A DNA stretch of 64,000 bases, from contig JADDMT010000019.1 of NCBI GenBank assembly GCA_021401465.1, positions 124,001 through 188,000 of the forward strand. The letters are read 5' to 3'. Both the position numbers and the translations under genes were made by a program. A model generated the notes under the pieces. It saw only the letters and a program-made list of their open reading frames with translations. It ran no database searches and had not been told where the DNA came from. Every line of letters starts with the position of its first letter. The first letter of the stretch is position 1. This DNA comes from Teratosphaeria epicoccoides (taxonomy: Eukaryota > Ascomycota > Dothideomycetes > Mycosphaerellales > Teratosphaeriaceae). Positions 21,259-32,669 of this stretch are shown piece by piece.

Positions 21259-22755
21259 TTAGCGACTACTAGTTAGGGGCTTCCTGACTGAACCCGAAGC
21301 AGGAGAGTCTTTCTTGTTATAGTCCGCTAGGGACTGCCTACCTGCATAGGGTCTACTAAACACCCCGAAGCGACTATAAGTAACGGGGGTAGTAACGCCA
21401 TGAAGAGAGGCCGGCATCTTCTTCTTTAGTAGGTTGCGAGGGAGCTCGTCTTCAGAGCCTATAGTAGCCAGAGAACTAGCGACACCCTTACCGCGCCTAG
21501 TCGCGACGACTACCTCATCCTTAGCATCAGAAGGCGAAGAGACTCGAGCGCGCTTGCGGCTGTCGCGCTCGGCCCTTGAGATCATCTTGCGCTTCTTGAC
21601 ACGAGTGTCGACTACATCATCGGACTCGGTGTCTCCCTTAGGCGCAACTAGTGCGGTGACACTACGGCGCGAAGGGATCACGTTAGGACCGAAGGTATCC
21701 TGAACGTCGTCATCCTCCTCATCCTCAAAGATCTGGCCTAGAGGCTTGTGCCTTAGCGTCTTGACGGACGTAGTGCGGGTCGCAAGCGGGGAAGGCTCGG
21801 CTTCCTCGTCGCTGACCTCAATTTCGGCCCTAGCCCTCTTCTTCTTCTTAGATAGTAGCGTCGAGGCGGCGTAGGCGGCGGCGCTACAATGTGTTAGCTG
21901 TACGCACGCGACAGGATTTAAGTGAGTAACTTACGGCTTAGTCCTCGGGACTAGCTTAGAGGCAGGCTACCTCTCGGTACGGCGCTAGGGCGTGGCCTTA
22001 GCGGCGGGAGCGGCGAATTGCTTGATAACCTTCTTGCGGATCATCCGCGTTTTAAAGTCATCGTTAATAGAGGCAAGGGCCCCGAGTTGCTAACGCTAAC
22101 AGCTAGTCGGATACTTCTCGACGCTAACGTTAGCCTAGCGGAAAAGTCAGCATTTCATACTTAGAGGGTACCCGCACTATATGCGTACTATAGCGAAGGT
22201 CTCGACCCTAACAGTTAGCACCTTTAAGATCTTCTAGACTAAGTCTGCGATTAGACCTAGACAAACGTTTTCGCCTGTTAGCAGAGAGTCGAAGCGAACG
22301 CTGCTATAAGAACAGTTAGCAGTCGCGGTGAAGCACAAGAGGGCGCCGAGCAGGTAGGCGAGTACCTCGCGGTACTTAGCCTGTAGCCTGTTCATAGTCA
22401 GAGTGCCTTTAGCAATCCCCTTGTCGCGCGTACTCTAGAAGTCATCGATGTTACAGCAGAGCTAGTTATACTTGCTATACACCTCTTTAGGGAGGTCTTA
22501 GCATTTTTGATGCTTGCCATTACAGTTGACATAATTGCGGTAGACACTGCCCTCATCAAACCTGCTGACGTAGATCTCGGCTACGCTTTAGTTAGTACAA
22601 GTCACGCATACCTCGCGGGTAGGGGACGCCTTACTAACACGCGGAGGAGAGATGTGTGTAGCTTGGCTACTAAGGTTGTCAAGGCATTGTTAACACGAGC
22701 GACGATCGCGGGCAGAGCGAGTAGCGTCGAACTTAGTCTGTAGCACATAAGCCAT
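21259..22755 (-). pseudogene. B1 antisense accessory gene, cysteine-rich N-terminus, basic/acidic C-terminus
   Basis: This minus-strand frame of 1497 nt (498 codons plus stop) has ATG at 22755-22753 and TAA at 21261-21259. It is interrupted only by RIP-type stops; the last 140 codons are open. B3 has the same gene at the same length (56494-57990). The N-terminus has cysteines in pairs (CxxC at about 21-24, CxxC at 50-53, C-x6-C at 78-85), suggesting metal binding. The C-terminal half alternates acidic (FEDEEDDD) and basic (VKKRKMISRAERDSRKRARV) stretches, so a nuclear protein is likely. It converges with gag-pol, 140 bp apart. A minus-strand TATAAAAA lies about 156 bp upstream. I do not recognise the family; it is not an envelope gene as far as I can see. 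Confidence 0.75.
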
Positions 22756-22910
22756 TATAGCTAAGACAGGTTAATTGATCTTGATTAATTGATTAAAGAA
22801 GAAGGAGCTCTAGTACAGACCCGCAGACACGGCAAGGCGCAAGCTAAGCGAAGTAGGAGCGGAGGTTAATGTTAGTGTCTTAGAACAGGAAAGTTTAGGA
22901 AGCGACGAGG

Positions 22911-22918
22911 TTTTTATA
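22911..22918 (-). promoter_or_regulatory. TATA box of the B1 antisense gene
   Basis: TATAAAAA on the minus strand, about 156 bp upstream of the ATG at 22755. It is conserved at 58146-58153 in B3. Confidence 0.5.
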
Positions 22919-23111
22919 CCCTCTAATAGCCCCCCTGTTGCCTACCGCAACTGTTAAGCTAGTGACTCGAACTACATGCGCAGAGTACCTACCTTTAGTT
23001 AACTTACAAGGGGACCGAATAATGTAATAACGGATAACGCGGCTGTTACGCATGTGCGCCGACCGCACTCGTGCTAGCCTACTAGCATGGAAATGTAGCG
23101 AGGCCCGCGCT

Positions 23112-23125
23112 AGGAGCGCGCTCCT
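23112..23125. repeat. 14-bp perfect palindrome in the B1 spacer
   Basis: AGGAGCGCGCTCCT, upstream of the antisense gene, is preserved in B3 (58347-58360) despite RIP around it. It could be a dimeric factor site. Confidence 0.6.
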
Positions 23126-23540
23126 GCTGTTTCGAGCGGCGCGCGTAGAGCGTCCGCGTACTTTCCTACTACCCTGAGGTTCTACGACACGTTCTTCATG
23201 GTCACGACTAAATAGGGACAGCCAAGCTACTTGGCGAGGCCGGCGCGTATGCTTGCCCTATAATTTCAAGGATTAACCGAAGTACGTACTCGTAGTTTCC
23301 TGATATCTCGATCTGCATGTAAAGCGAAGGTGTTACGAAGCCGCCTAACATGTAACAGATTAAAACCCGCCTGAGTTAGCAGCCTCTGCCTCGCACTCGC
23401 TGCGAAGGTGTTAAGGTGTACGCATGACACATGTTACGCAGGCTATCTACCTATTTACCCTTGCGCGGTGTGAGCGTGCTACATCCTATACCCTATATGT
23501 TCTGCATGCGTTACTTAGTAAGGCTAGGGACATCCTCATA

Positions 23541-23553
23541 GGAGGAGGGGCAG
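23541..23553 (+). other. B1 polypurine tract
   Basis: GGAGGAGGGGCAG immediately precedes the 3' LTR. B3 has GGAGGAGGGGTAG at the same place. Confidence 0.75.
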
Positions 23554-23913
23554 TGATACGGTTAATGCTAGGGGACCATTTAAACCACATGGGTTCTAAT
23601 AGCCGCCCTTAGCATGTAGTGACCCTGCTACATATAGCAAGGGGGTCCTTCGTACATACGTTAGCTCGTATGTCGTCTAAGTAGGATTAGTTGTCGACGT
23701 AGGACGCCCCTACGTCGCTAACCCTACAGTACCCCTACGGGGTTAGGCTCGGACATGCTTTCCCTAATTGAGGAGCGTCAGGGGTTATAAGCACCCTTAG
23801 CGCTACCTCTGCGATAAGCAGAAAGCAGCGCTGTCTTGTACCTACTAAAAGGTCGGATTACTCTGTCACACTACGAGATATTTTCATATCATATAGCACA
23901 TACATCTATATTA
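23554..23913 (+). repeat. B1 3' LTR
   Basis: 360 bp, starting TGATACGG and ending ATATTA. It differs from the 5' LTR mainly by C/T and G/A transitions. It is followed by target copy GCTAC. Confidence 0.95.
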
Positions 23914-23918
23914 GCTAC

Positions 23919-24200
23919 ACATAGCAAGGGGGTCCTTCGTATATACGTTAGCTTGTATGTCATCTAAGTAGGATTAATGCTTAACGTAGGATGCCCCTAC
24001 GTCGCTAACCCTACGATAACCCTGCGGGGATAGGCTCAGACATGCTTTCCCTAATTAAGGGGCGTCGGGGGTTATAAGTACCTCTAGCGCTACCTCTACG
24101 ATAAGCAGAAAGTAGCGCTGTCTTATACCTATTAAAAGGTCGGATTACTCTGTTACACTATGAGATATTTCCATATTATATAGCATATATATCTATATTA
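23919..24200 (+). repeat. B2 5' LTR, right fragment
   Basis: This is the continuation of the B2 LTR after B1 and its target copy GCTAC (23914-23918). It ends CTATATTA, with the internal region of B2 starting GTTCTGCTTTCT at 24201. Confidence 0.93.
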
Positions 24201-24249
24201 GTTCTGCTTTCTCCCCCCTGCTTTGTAGTCTAGTAGAGAATACTACGAT

Positions 24250-25685
24250 ATGTCTAGAGTACTACGAACTCGCAACTAACGCGTAGCGAGCGCTATCCTA
24301 AGCGCCTATAATAGCGAAGCTAGCCTAAGTAACTAGCCTGTAGAAGTACCCTCTGCGAGCGACACTATATTAAGCGACAGTTCTGCTAGAGGCTAATTAC
24401 GTAGTAGATAAGGTAATAGACCCCCTACATAGGGACCGCAGCTAACCCCGACTATCGAGCTAGCCCTTGTAGCCATGATTGTTAATTAGGTCGCGAACTG
24501 CCTTACGAACTAGAGCTAGAGCTGTACCCCTTCTAGTAGCGACAGCAGCGAGGACGACAAAGACGTCACTATAAGTAGTACTAATAAACTAGTAGACGAA
24601 GAAATCTAGCGGGATTTCACGCTAGGGACCCGCAAAGACAACTCCCTAGTAGGCGCAGACTCTCTGTGTATGCCTGCGAATCTAGCGCCTGAATTCGGGG
24701 CCATAATAGGCTAACTAGGAGGCAGTTATAACGCACGTAACCCGAAGCCGTTTAAGGGAGACACCTTAAAGGAGGCTCGAACTTTCTTGTAGGCATGTAA
24801 GGCAGTTTTCGTGCTTAACCTACGCGGATATTCTATAGAGGGCGAACAAGTCGCCTTTAGTGTAATATGGCTCGAAGAGGATAAGGAACCTCGTAATAAT
24901 TAGCATGAGTAGTATGACCTTATGCAGGTCTACGACAGAACGTATATGTAGGCGGACTTTCGCTAGTTCTATGTTAACTAGGTCGAGGATCTAGGGAACT
25001 ATGCCCTTACTATGTCTGTCAAGTATAAGAAGGCCAAGTAGGAGAAGGGACAAATAACCTCTAGCTTCGCTACCTACCTTGCTATACTCGAGAGATAGAT
25101 GCTACCCTATACTAAGACGTAACGTATGTAGCACCTACTCGTTAAACTTAATAACAACCTTCAGAACATAATCATGACTTTTCATGAACTTCTGACAACT
25201 TAGTAAGACCTCGTGTCCTTTACGACACGTATAGAGATTACCTTGAAGCGAAAAAGGAAATCGGGCGGCAAGGATAATAAGCGTTTAAGCCCTAAGGACC
25301 TACTAAAGGGCCGCTATTACAAGCGCCCTAAGGGTCACGTCTAACGCGGTAGTTCATTCTAGAGGAGCAAGCCCTCTAAGCCTAAAGATAGTAGCGAGAA
25401 GCCTCTAAGCAGCTACTATATCTATGGAGCGAGGGACTACTAGGCAGCTTGCTATCCTAAACGAAGTAATAGGAAGAAGGTAAGCAAGGTGTCTGAAACC
25501 TCCCTAGAGGGGAGGCGAAAGAAGGATAAGCCTAAGACAACTAAATGGCTACCGTAGGTATCTAAGCTGTCTGTTGCTAATAGTGTAGACTTGTAGCCTG
25601 CCTAGCGCCTATCTGGTATAGTCCGAGTTAATAGCTTGCTTAAGCTAGTAGACTGTATGTTAGACGACCTTGCGGAGGTTAACGT
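24250..25685 (+). pseudogene. gag-pol: B2 gag-pol, 5' fragment
   Basis: Starts at ATG 24250, homologous to B1 16154. It carries gag and the start of the protease and is cut by A2 at the target site AACGT (25681-25685), the point corresponding to GAGGTTAACGT in B1. Its continuation is 32670-36198. More RIP stops are seen than in B1. Confidence 0.92.
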
Positions 25686-26155
25686 TGTCATAAGGGTAGG
25701 TGCCGATAGCAGGAAGGTAACTAGGTATTAGACTCGTAGAGCTATAAAGAATATCGACAATAGTAATTGTCCTTGTAACTAACTATCCCCTAGGGAAAGG
25801 GAATTAAATTAAGCACGAAGCTCCTAACTGCCTGTCCTGAAGCTATCCCTATATACTAGAGAGATAGAGCAGCTCTATTAGATCTGTCGACAAACCTAAC
25901 AGATCTATGTCTATAGATCTGTAGACTAACCCTACAGATCCGGGGGTCTATTATCCTATAACAGATCCCTTCTCCCCTGTAGGCCTGTAGATCTATAGAC
26001 TAACCCTACAGATCTAGGGATCTATCCTCACATAACAGATCCTTTCTTCTATGACTATGCTTATGACTTATAGTACTCCTATGACTATACTATGACTCAT
26101 AGTACTTAGGACTCTTATGATCCTGTGACTTATAGCACTTATAACACTCATGACA
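25686..26155 (-). repeat. A2 3' LTR (left copy)
   Basis: 470 bp, TGTCATAAG to CTCATGACA. It is followed inward by the pyrimidine tract CTATCCCCCTCTT, the complement of the polypurine tract. It contains a TGACTCA at 26093-26099. Confidence 0.95.
26093..26099. promoter_or_regulatory. TGACTCA (Gcn4/CPC1-type) site in the A2 LTR
   Basis: This palindromic bZIP-type word lies in a series of related CTATGACT / GACTCATAG words at the U3 end of the LTR. It is about 140 bp upstream of the antisense gene start. Other copies in this LTR have decayed to TGACTTA. Confidence 0.4.
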
Positions 26156-26235
26156 CTATCCCCCTCTTAGCCTAGCTTGTCCCTAAGCTACCTTATTAGT
26201 ACGGGGTTTCTCTTGTCATTTCCTTTTATGCTATA

Positions 26236-26856
26236 ATGTCTTCTCTTTCTTTATTACTACCTTGTATTATCCTAGACATGGACGCCCCTTTAACGCAGAA
26301 ACGCAAACACTACGTAAATCGAATCTATCGTTAGGGCTAGGACAGCATAAAGTCCTATACTTAGTGTTAAGAGTTAAAGCTCGTTTGTTAAGTGTACATT
26401 TCCTTAGGGAAATGTTCGTAATGTCACTTTAGTAACTATCGGAGTTATAACGCGAAGGTAACAGAGGTCGAATAGAAGAAGTTAGGTAATTAGTAGAAAA
26501 GACTAATTGCTAATCTCGATTGTATAAAGGCGGTCCTAGCCGAGGCTTCGCAGAAGATAATAGAGGCGCATGCAAAGGAGATGCGTCTTCGAAAACAGTT
26601 AGACACAGTTAACTAGGAGGTCGAGGATAGTCGCGCTCTTAAGGAGCGTGAGATTAGGGAGGATGAGGCCGAAGAACAGGCTCTCTTGCAGGCTAGGTTC
26701 CTTCTTGACCTAGATCCTTTAGCGGGTCTCGCTCTTAGTCCTACAACATGGAGCGTAATAGAGGGTTTCGCTAACGCCTCGTATTAGGGTTTCCTAGATA
26801 GCGTAGTAGCCGAGCCGATCGACGGCGTCCCGCAGGAGTCTAGTCGTGGCTTATGA
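26236..26856 (+). pseudogene. A2 antisense accessory gene: cysteine cluster plus coiled coil
   Basis: This is the best-preserved copy, 621 nt, ATG 26236 to TGA 26854-26856, antisense to A2 gag-pol. The second half is open for over 100 codons apart from a few TAG. Residues 44-63 hold the C-x6-C-x8-C-x2-C cluster (KCSxCHFSNYRSY at its end). From about residue 73 a coiled coil rich in Glu, Lys, Ala and Leu follows (AHAKEMRLRKQLDTV, EVEDSRALKEREIREDEAEE), then LDLDPLAGLALSPTTWSVIE. An ATG at 26278 is not kept in A1 and A3, whereas the ATG at 26236 is, so I chose 26236. The gene converges with pol, overlapping it by 6 nt. A zinc-binding, possibly nucleic-acid-binding role is a guess. Confidence 0.75.
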
Positions 26857-29800
26857 TCTTCTTCCTAGGTTCGTTCCTTTCTCGAAACTTCGTATCTTTT
26901 GCTAACAGTTTCGCAGATGTTCTAGGGGTTCCTAGGTGTTCTCGGTACTCCTATATCCTTCCTATTTTACTAAGTACTCTCACTGTCTGTCCTGCTAGCA
27001 AGTGTTGACAATCTTCTCGACAGAGTACTCGGGTTCTTCTACTTTAGGGTCAAGTAGTAAGGGTTCCGTTTGTAGTGTAGCGTCTAGCGCTACTTGTTCT
27101 AGTAGAGAGACATAGAACACAGGGTGTATTCTCATCTGCTTAGGTAGCTGTAACTTAAAATTAACTAGTCCTTTCTTGGCCTTAATTCTAAATGGTCCTA
27201 GTTTTATAGCGTCTAGTTTTTTACTTGGCTTGTCTGATTTAATGTGATAGCAGAGGAGATACACCTTGTCCCCCTCCTTTAAAATTAGTCCCTTAATTCT
27301 CTTATAATTCGCGTACTATGCCATGTTCTACTAATAGAACTATAGGTCGAGTCGTGCTTCTATTTGTAGTCGGCGTAGATGTTCTACTCGTCTAAGTGCT
27401 ACTAGGTTCGGATTACTAGCTAAGACGTCCGGGATGTCTTCTATAGCTGATCTATATGCCATCTGAAAAGGCAAGAGTCCTGTCGACTCTACTAGCGTAC
27501 TATTATACGCGAGCTATGCTATTAGCAACAACTCTACCTAGTTGTTCTAGTCCCTATTCACATAGGATCGAAGGTACTATTCTAACGTCAAATTTAGACG
27601 TTCTGTCTGTCTATCTGTCTAAGGGTAGAAGGAAGTACTTAGTCGATGTTTAACCTAGAATTGCCTCATTAGGGCTCTCTAGAAGTTAGAGGTAAACATG
27701 GATCCTCGATCCGTTACTAGGTCCTGTAGCATGCCATGTAGTGCTACTACCTATTTAATGAAGACATGCGCGATATCTTTAGTCTTAAAGTCTTCGCGGT
27801 AAGGGATAAACTTCCTAAACTTAGTGAATCGGTCGACTACTACTATAATCCTGTCGAAGAACTTATTCGTAGCAGGTTCTCTCGACTAAGGTAGTTTAAC
27901 GATGAAATTCATGGCGAGCGATTCCCATGGCTGTTAAGGTACCTTAAGTAGTCGTAGTAGCCTATATGCTTTATGACAGTCATGCTTACTTCGTTAGTAA
28001 GTTACACATTAACGGACGTAGTCCTCGATTACCTTGCTTATCCTAGGGAAGTAATATTCTTATTAGAGAATTTGCTTCATTTTAGACACTCCCGGGTATC
28101 CTACCTGAGGTACGTCATGTCAGAGGCGTAGTAGCTCTAATCGTAAGGACGTTAGCATGTATACTAATCCTTAAAACAGAAGGATTCCGTCTTCGTCTTC
28201 CTAATCCTCCTATCCATTTATGTCGTCGCGGACAGCAAGTGTAGTTAGGTCGTAGACTAGCGCATTCTCTAGGTCGTCCTGAAATTTACTAATCTATGTA
28301 ACAGTCGTGGCCGCGAGTCGGTTAACTCCTAACGTGCCATCGCTATTTTCCTGGAGAATAGCGTGTTTCTCCCGCTTCACGCCCTTCATGTAGTCTGTCT
28401 AGTAGCTAAGTGCATTAGCGCGTGCGTTATCGGTCCCCTTATAATAGACGATCTTGCAGTTAAAACTAGAGAGCTCCTTACTCTACCGAACCTGTCGTCA
28501 GTTTAACTCTTTCGTCGTTATGAAGTATCGCAAGTTCTCATGGTCTGTGTAGACCGTGACCTAGTGCTTAGAACCTTCTAAGTAGACTCGCTAGGCCTTG
28601 TAGGCGTCTACTATAGCTAGAAGTTCTTTGTCGTAGACGTCGTATTAGAGTTTAGGTCTAGACAATTTCCTCAAGTAGTAGGCGACTAGCTATAGTCGTC
28701 TACTTAGTCCTAGTTAACTTAAGCATGTCCCGAGTGCTATGTTAGAGGCATCTGTTTCGACTATAATAGGCTTATCTAGGTCGAATACAAGTAAGATCAG
28801 CTAATCTGCAAATCGTCGCTTAAGTTCCTTAAAGGCATTTCGTTAGGCGTCATCCTACACAAATAGTGTATCCTTTGTAGTAAGAGTCGTAAGTAGTGCC
28901 GTAATCTTCGAATAGTTTGCTACAAATCTTCAGTAGAAGTTAGCAAACCTAAGGAAGGACTATACTTCCTTAACATTAGTCGGCGTAGGCTACTCTTTTA
29001 TGACTTAGACTTTCTTAGTGTCTATCTTGATTCTATTCCATGCTACTACGTAGCTAAGGAATTGTACCTCCTGCTTGTGAAACTCGCTCTTCTAAGGCTT
29101 AACCTTTAACTAGTAATCCTGGAGTTTCTAAAGTACCTTGCGCACATGAGTCCTATGTTCTTCGATCGTCCGTAAGTAGACAGAGATGTCGTCTAGGTAT
29201 ATAACTACAAAGACGTCGAGGTACTCTCGTAGCACGTTATTAATAAATGCCTACTATGTAGCTAGGGCATTTGTTAACCTAAATAGCATGACTATGTACT
29301 TATAGTATCTAAACCTAGTTTAGAACGTAGTCTTCTATTCTTCGCCTTCCTTAATTCGAATTCGGTTATACGCTCTAGGTATGTCGAACTTCGAGAACTA
29401 TATTACTCCTTGTAGGCAGTCCTGCAATTCTGAGAGCAAAGGAAGCGGATAACTATTCTTTATTATGATGTTGTTTAATCTACAATAATCTACGTAGAGT
29501 CGCTAGTTATCTTCCCCCTTAGGCACAAACAGGATCGGATATCTGGCTAGAGACTACGACTTACGGATAAAGCCTTTCTAGAGGTTGTCTTCAAGGTATT
29601 TCCGGAGAATCTCTAGTTTCGCTGCTAATAACAGGCGAACTAATTGCTTCGTTAGTGTCTTGCTAGGGAGTAAGGGTATCCTGTAGTCCTACTCCTAGTG
29701 TTCTAGCAGAGCTTCTTAGTCGGGTTCTTCCTCAAAAAGAGTAGCGAACTCTTTATACTTATTAGGAACTATGAATTCGACCTTGACTTCTAATTGCGTT

Positions 29801-30300
29801 GCTTTAACCTATAGGACGTGTACTTCCTGTTCTAGATCCTTGATAGCGGCTACTATCTCGCTTGAAGTCATAGCACATATTTCGATCTTGCCTAGTACGT
29901 CGTGCACTATAGGTAGAGGTATCGATCTTAAGAGTTCTAGGAACTAGATCCTCTTATTCTTCTAGTCGAGATAGGGGTTAGCGTTTCTTAGCTATAGTAA
30001 CCCTAGTACTACATCTGAGCCTAGTGACTCCATGATGTCGAACTAGAGCATCTCTTAGTAGCGTCCTATCCGTAGAGGCATCATCTTAGTCTCTTTGTTA
30101 ACTACTCCTTAGTTGTACATAACCGGCTTTCTATTAATCGCTTCTAGTAAGAAAGCATTCGTCTTCGCCTATAGCTTTACCCTAGCTGTCTTGGCGAACT
30201 TAGGCGTCATGAAGATTCTAGTATACCCTGAATCTATTAAGGCCCTAGCTAGCGTCTCGTTAATATGCACCTATACTCTAAGGTTGTTCGCGTATCTGGC
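26851..30300 (-). pseudogene. pol: A2 pol: protease to chromodomain
   Basis: This is collinear with A1 pol without length change: the protease VHINET codon lies at 30270 and the stop at 26853-26851. It has the YLDDI-type RT box (near 29200), the RNase H and integrase motifs of A1, and an open C-terminal stretch (26995-27264) with GPFRIKAKKG, HPVFYVSLLEQV and the start of the chromodomain EYSVEKIVNT. The YLVKxEGY part of the chromodomain follows after a TAG. RIP stops are frequent. Confidence 0.93.
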
Positions 30301-32135
30301 GCTAATCGCGGCATATCGTTACAGCCCTGTCTAGTCTGTCTGTAGGTCTAATTCTAGCGGACCTTGTCGTTTCCCGAATAACTGTCTTCACGGACTAGTT
30401 CAGGGATCGTACGGTCTCGGCCTCTTCTCTAAGCGTTACCGTTCTCTGGCCTAAGAGGTCGTTCTCGCCCTTAGCCTCGCTGTTCCTACGCGTTTCTTGC
30501 GTACTCTATCTTTAAGTAGTAGACTCGGAGTCGTAGCGCTCGTGAAATCTGAATACCTTCGTAGGTTAGGTAGCCTCCCTAGGGCGTAAACTCTACCCCG
30601 AACAGTACAATTTCTTAGACAACTTTCTGATACGCGTGAGGTTAAGCTACGACTAGTAGTCTCCTTAGGTGTCGTCGTATACAGTCGGCTAGTTCGTCAT
30701 ACTAAAGCTAGTCGACATGTTGTACTCCATTAATCCATAGGCAAGCTTAAGCCTACTAGTTCTATATAATTCGGATAATATCGAGCCTAATGTCATGTAG
30801 CGGCATAGCCTATCGCTCTATGCTCTCGTCTTCCTCAGAATCAGGAATGACGGCTTCGACAATCTCGTAGTTGTCGTCTAAACCTTCTTCTTCTTCTTCT
30901 AGCTCCTGTTGCCTTAGGACTGTCGCACTAGAAGGTGCACCCCTTAGCGCATAGATCGACTATGCCTTGTTTCGGCTAGGGTACTATCCGGAACTATCTT
31001 TATTACTTATGTGAATTTAACAATCGTCATCATAGCACGCAGTCTAAGTAAGTGCGGCATAGTCCGGTTCTCGAGTAGCGGCGGCCTTTTGCTTAGGTGC
31101 TGTCGTTATCGCGCGAGCCTGCTCTATCCTAGGCGGCTCTTGTCGTTACTTCTTAGCAAAACATTCGCGGGCAAAGTGTCCTTTCTTTCCATAGTTATAG
31201 CACTCAAGATTACTCTTGTCGAATGGCTTCTTTAGACTATTCTAGGGAGGAGAGCCCTTCTGCGGCTTTCCTTAGGGTCTATTCCTTAGACGCCCCTTAG
31301 TCGCATCTAACTCTATAGGTTAGAGACCGTAGTAATCGCTTCGCCATTTTGGTGCTACTCGTTAGACCTTATGGTTAGCCTATGCTAGCTTGCGATTTCT
31401 ATGTTGTCATTCTTGCTGTTATTCCTAGATACGATTATTGATTCTAATCGCGAGATCGCTTATTTCCTTGAATGTCGTTAGCCGATCTCCTCAGGCAATT
31501 TCGTCTTTAACTGTCTCCTTTAGTCCCTAGTAGAACTAAGCGGCTAAAGCATTATCATTCTAGTCGACTCGAGCAGAGAGGGTCTAAAAGTCCACGCGGT
31601 ACTTGATAGCGGAACCCTTCTACTAGATTCCTAGGAGAGCTCTCTCGGCCTCTTGTTGCTTATTACTAAGCCTAAAAGCTTCGCGTAATGCCTTAAACAA
31701 AGACTTGTCTAAGTTGAGAATCTCCCTAGTTGTCGTCTTCCTAGCTTCAACGTTACTAACATGATCTAGATAATCTGTTAGATGAGGCTAGATAAATTCG
31801 AACGCTAGTCCCTTTAGGTAAGAGACAATATACATCATTCGCTTATAATGTGTCGTAAACTATTCCATATCTACGTTAAATGCTAACTAGCATTATAGGA
31901 TAAACATCTCGACTTGATATCGTTGTCCTATGAACTCTGTAGGGCTTCCTATCTTAAAGCCGTTGTTGCTATGTCTATTCCCGGTAGTTGAACCTGCGAC
32001 AGATGCTAGAGCTATCTCGCTAAGGTAAATGGATTTAAGCTACTACGTAATTTAAGGTATAGCGGCAACTTGTTCTTGTAGTGTTAGTTAACTATTACTA
32101 GAAGTTAAACTAACAGTTAAAGAACTACTTGACAT
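30230..32135 (-). pseudogene. gag: A2 gag
   Basis: Start ATG at 32135-32133, inside the conserved 9-bp hairpin (32128-32149). The zinc-knuckle region near 31190 is collinear with A1, and the Glu-rich run lies near 30890. Pol follows in the -1 frame as in A1. RIP stops are present. Confidence 0.8.
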
Positions 32136-32184
32136 AGGCGTATGTCAAGCGCTTAACGAGTCCCCTAATACTTCCTTAGAAGTA

Positions 32185-32192
32185 GTGCTTAA
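32185..32192 (-). promoter_or_regulatory. Predicted self-priming primer-binding site, family A
   Basis: On the coding strand this reads TTAAGCAC, 2 nt inside the 5' LTR. It is the exact complement of GTGCTTAA in the LTR (32325-32318), about 40 nt after the LTR TATA box. A1 has TTGAGCAC at 2682-2689. Confidence 0.45.
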
Positions 32193-32194
32193 AA

Positions 32195-32664
32195 TGTCAT
32201 AAGGGTAGGTACTAATAGCAGGAAGGTAACTAAGTGTTAGACTCGCAGAGCTATAAAGAATATTAACAATAGCAATTATCCTTGTAACTAACTATCCCCT
32301 AGGGAAAGGGAATTGAATTAAGCACGAAGCTCCTAACTACCTGTCCTAAAGCTATCCCTACATACTAGTAAGATAGAGCAGCTCTGTTAGATCTGTTAAT
32401 AGACCTAACAGATCTATGTCTGTAGATCTATAGACTAACCCTACAGATCTAGGGGTCTATTATCCTATGACAGATCCCTTCTCCCCTATAGGCCTATAGA
32501 TCTGTAGACTAACCCTACAGATCTAGGGATCTGTCCTTATGTGACAGATCCTTTCTTCTATGACTATACTTATGACTTATAGTACTCCTATGACTATACT
32601 ATAACTTATAGTACTTAGGACCCTTACGATCCTGTAACTCATAGTACTCCTAACACTCATGACA
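32195..32664 (-). repeat. A2 5' LTR (right copy)
   Basis: 470 bp, same length as the left copy and differing mainly by transitions. It is followed by target copy AACGT. Confidence 0.95.
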
Positions 32665-32669
32665 AACGT

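Larger units (their letters stand above)
22756..23540. other. B1 spacer between antisense gene and 3' LTR
   Basis: No coding frame with support was found. It holds the minus-strand TATA box (22911-22918), a perfect 14-bp palindrome (23112-23125) and two GCGAAGGTGTTA words (near 23328 and 23401). It is probably the promoter and leader of the antisense gene. B3 has the same spacer at 57991-58775. Confidence 0.6.
15745..23913 (+). mobile_element. Chromodomain Ty3/gypsy element B1 (inside the LTR of B2)
   Basis: This complete plus-strand element of 8169 bp has LTRs of 360 bp at both ends and target copies GCTAC at 15740-15744 and 23914-23918. The order is 5' LTR, self-priming site, single gag-pol frame, antisense gene, about 800 bp of spacer, purine tract and 3' LTR. 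B3 has exactly the same total length. B1 has fewer RIP stops than B2 and keeps the most CpG and CpA, so it is the best copy for a consensus. Confidence 0.96.
25686..32664 (-). mobile_element. Chromodomain Ty3/gypsy element A2 (inside B2)
   Basis: This complete minus-strand family A element of 6979 bp has two 470-bp LTRs and target copies AACGT on each side (25681-25685 and 32665-32669). It carries gag, pol and the antisense gene in the same order as A1, with normal LTRs. It is the reference copy for the intact family structure. Confidence 0.96.

Noticed and set aside
21434..21703. Plus-strand open frame opposite the B1 antisense gene
   Set aside because: It is the complement of the low-complexity basic/acidic coding region on the minus strand; the minus frame is the one with start, stop, length conservation and TATA box.
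31011..31235. Plus-strand open frame in A2
   Set aside because: Complement of the gag zinc-knuckle region; no support.
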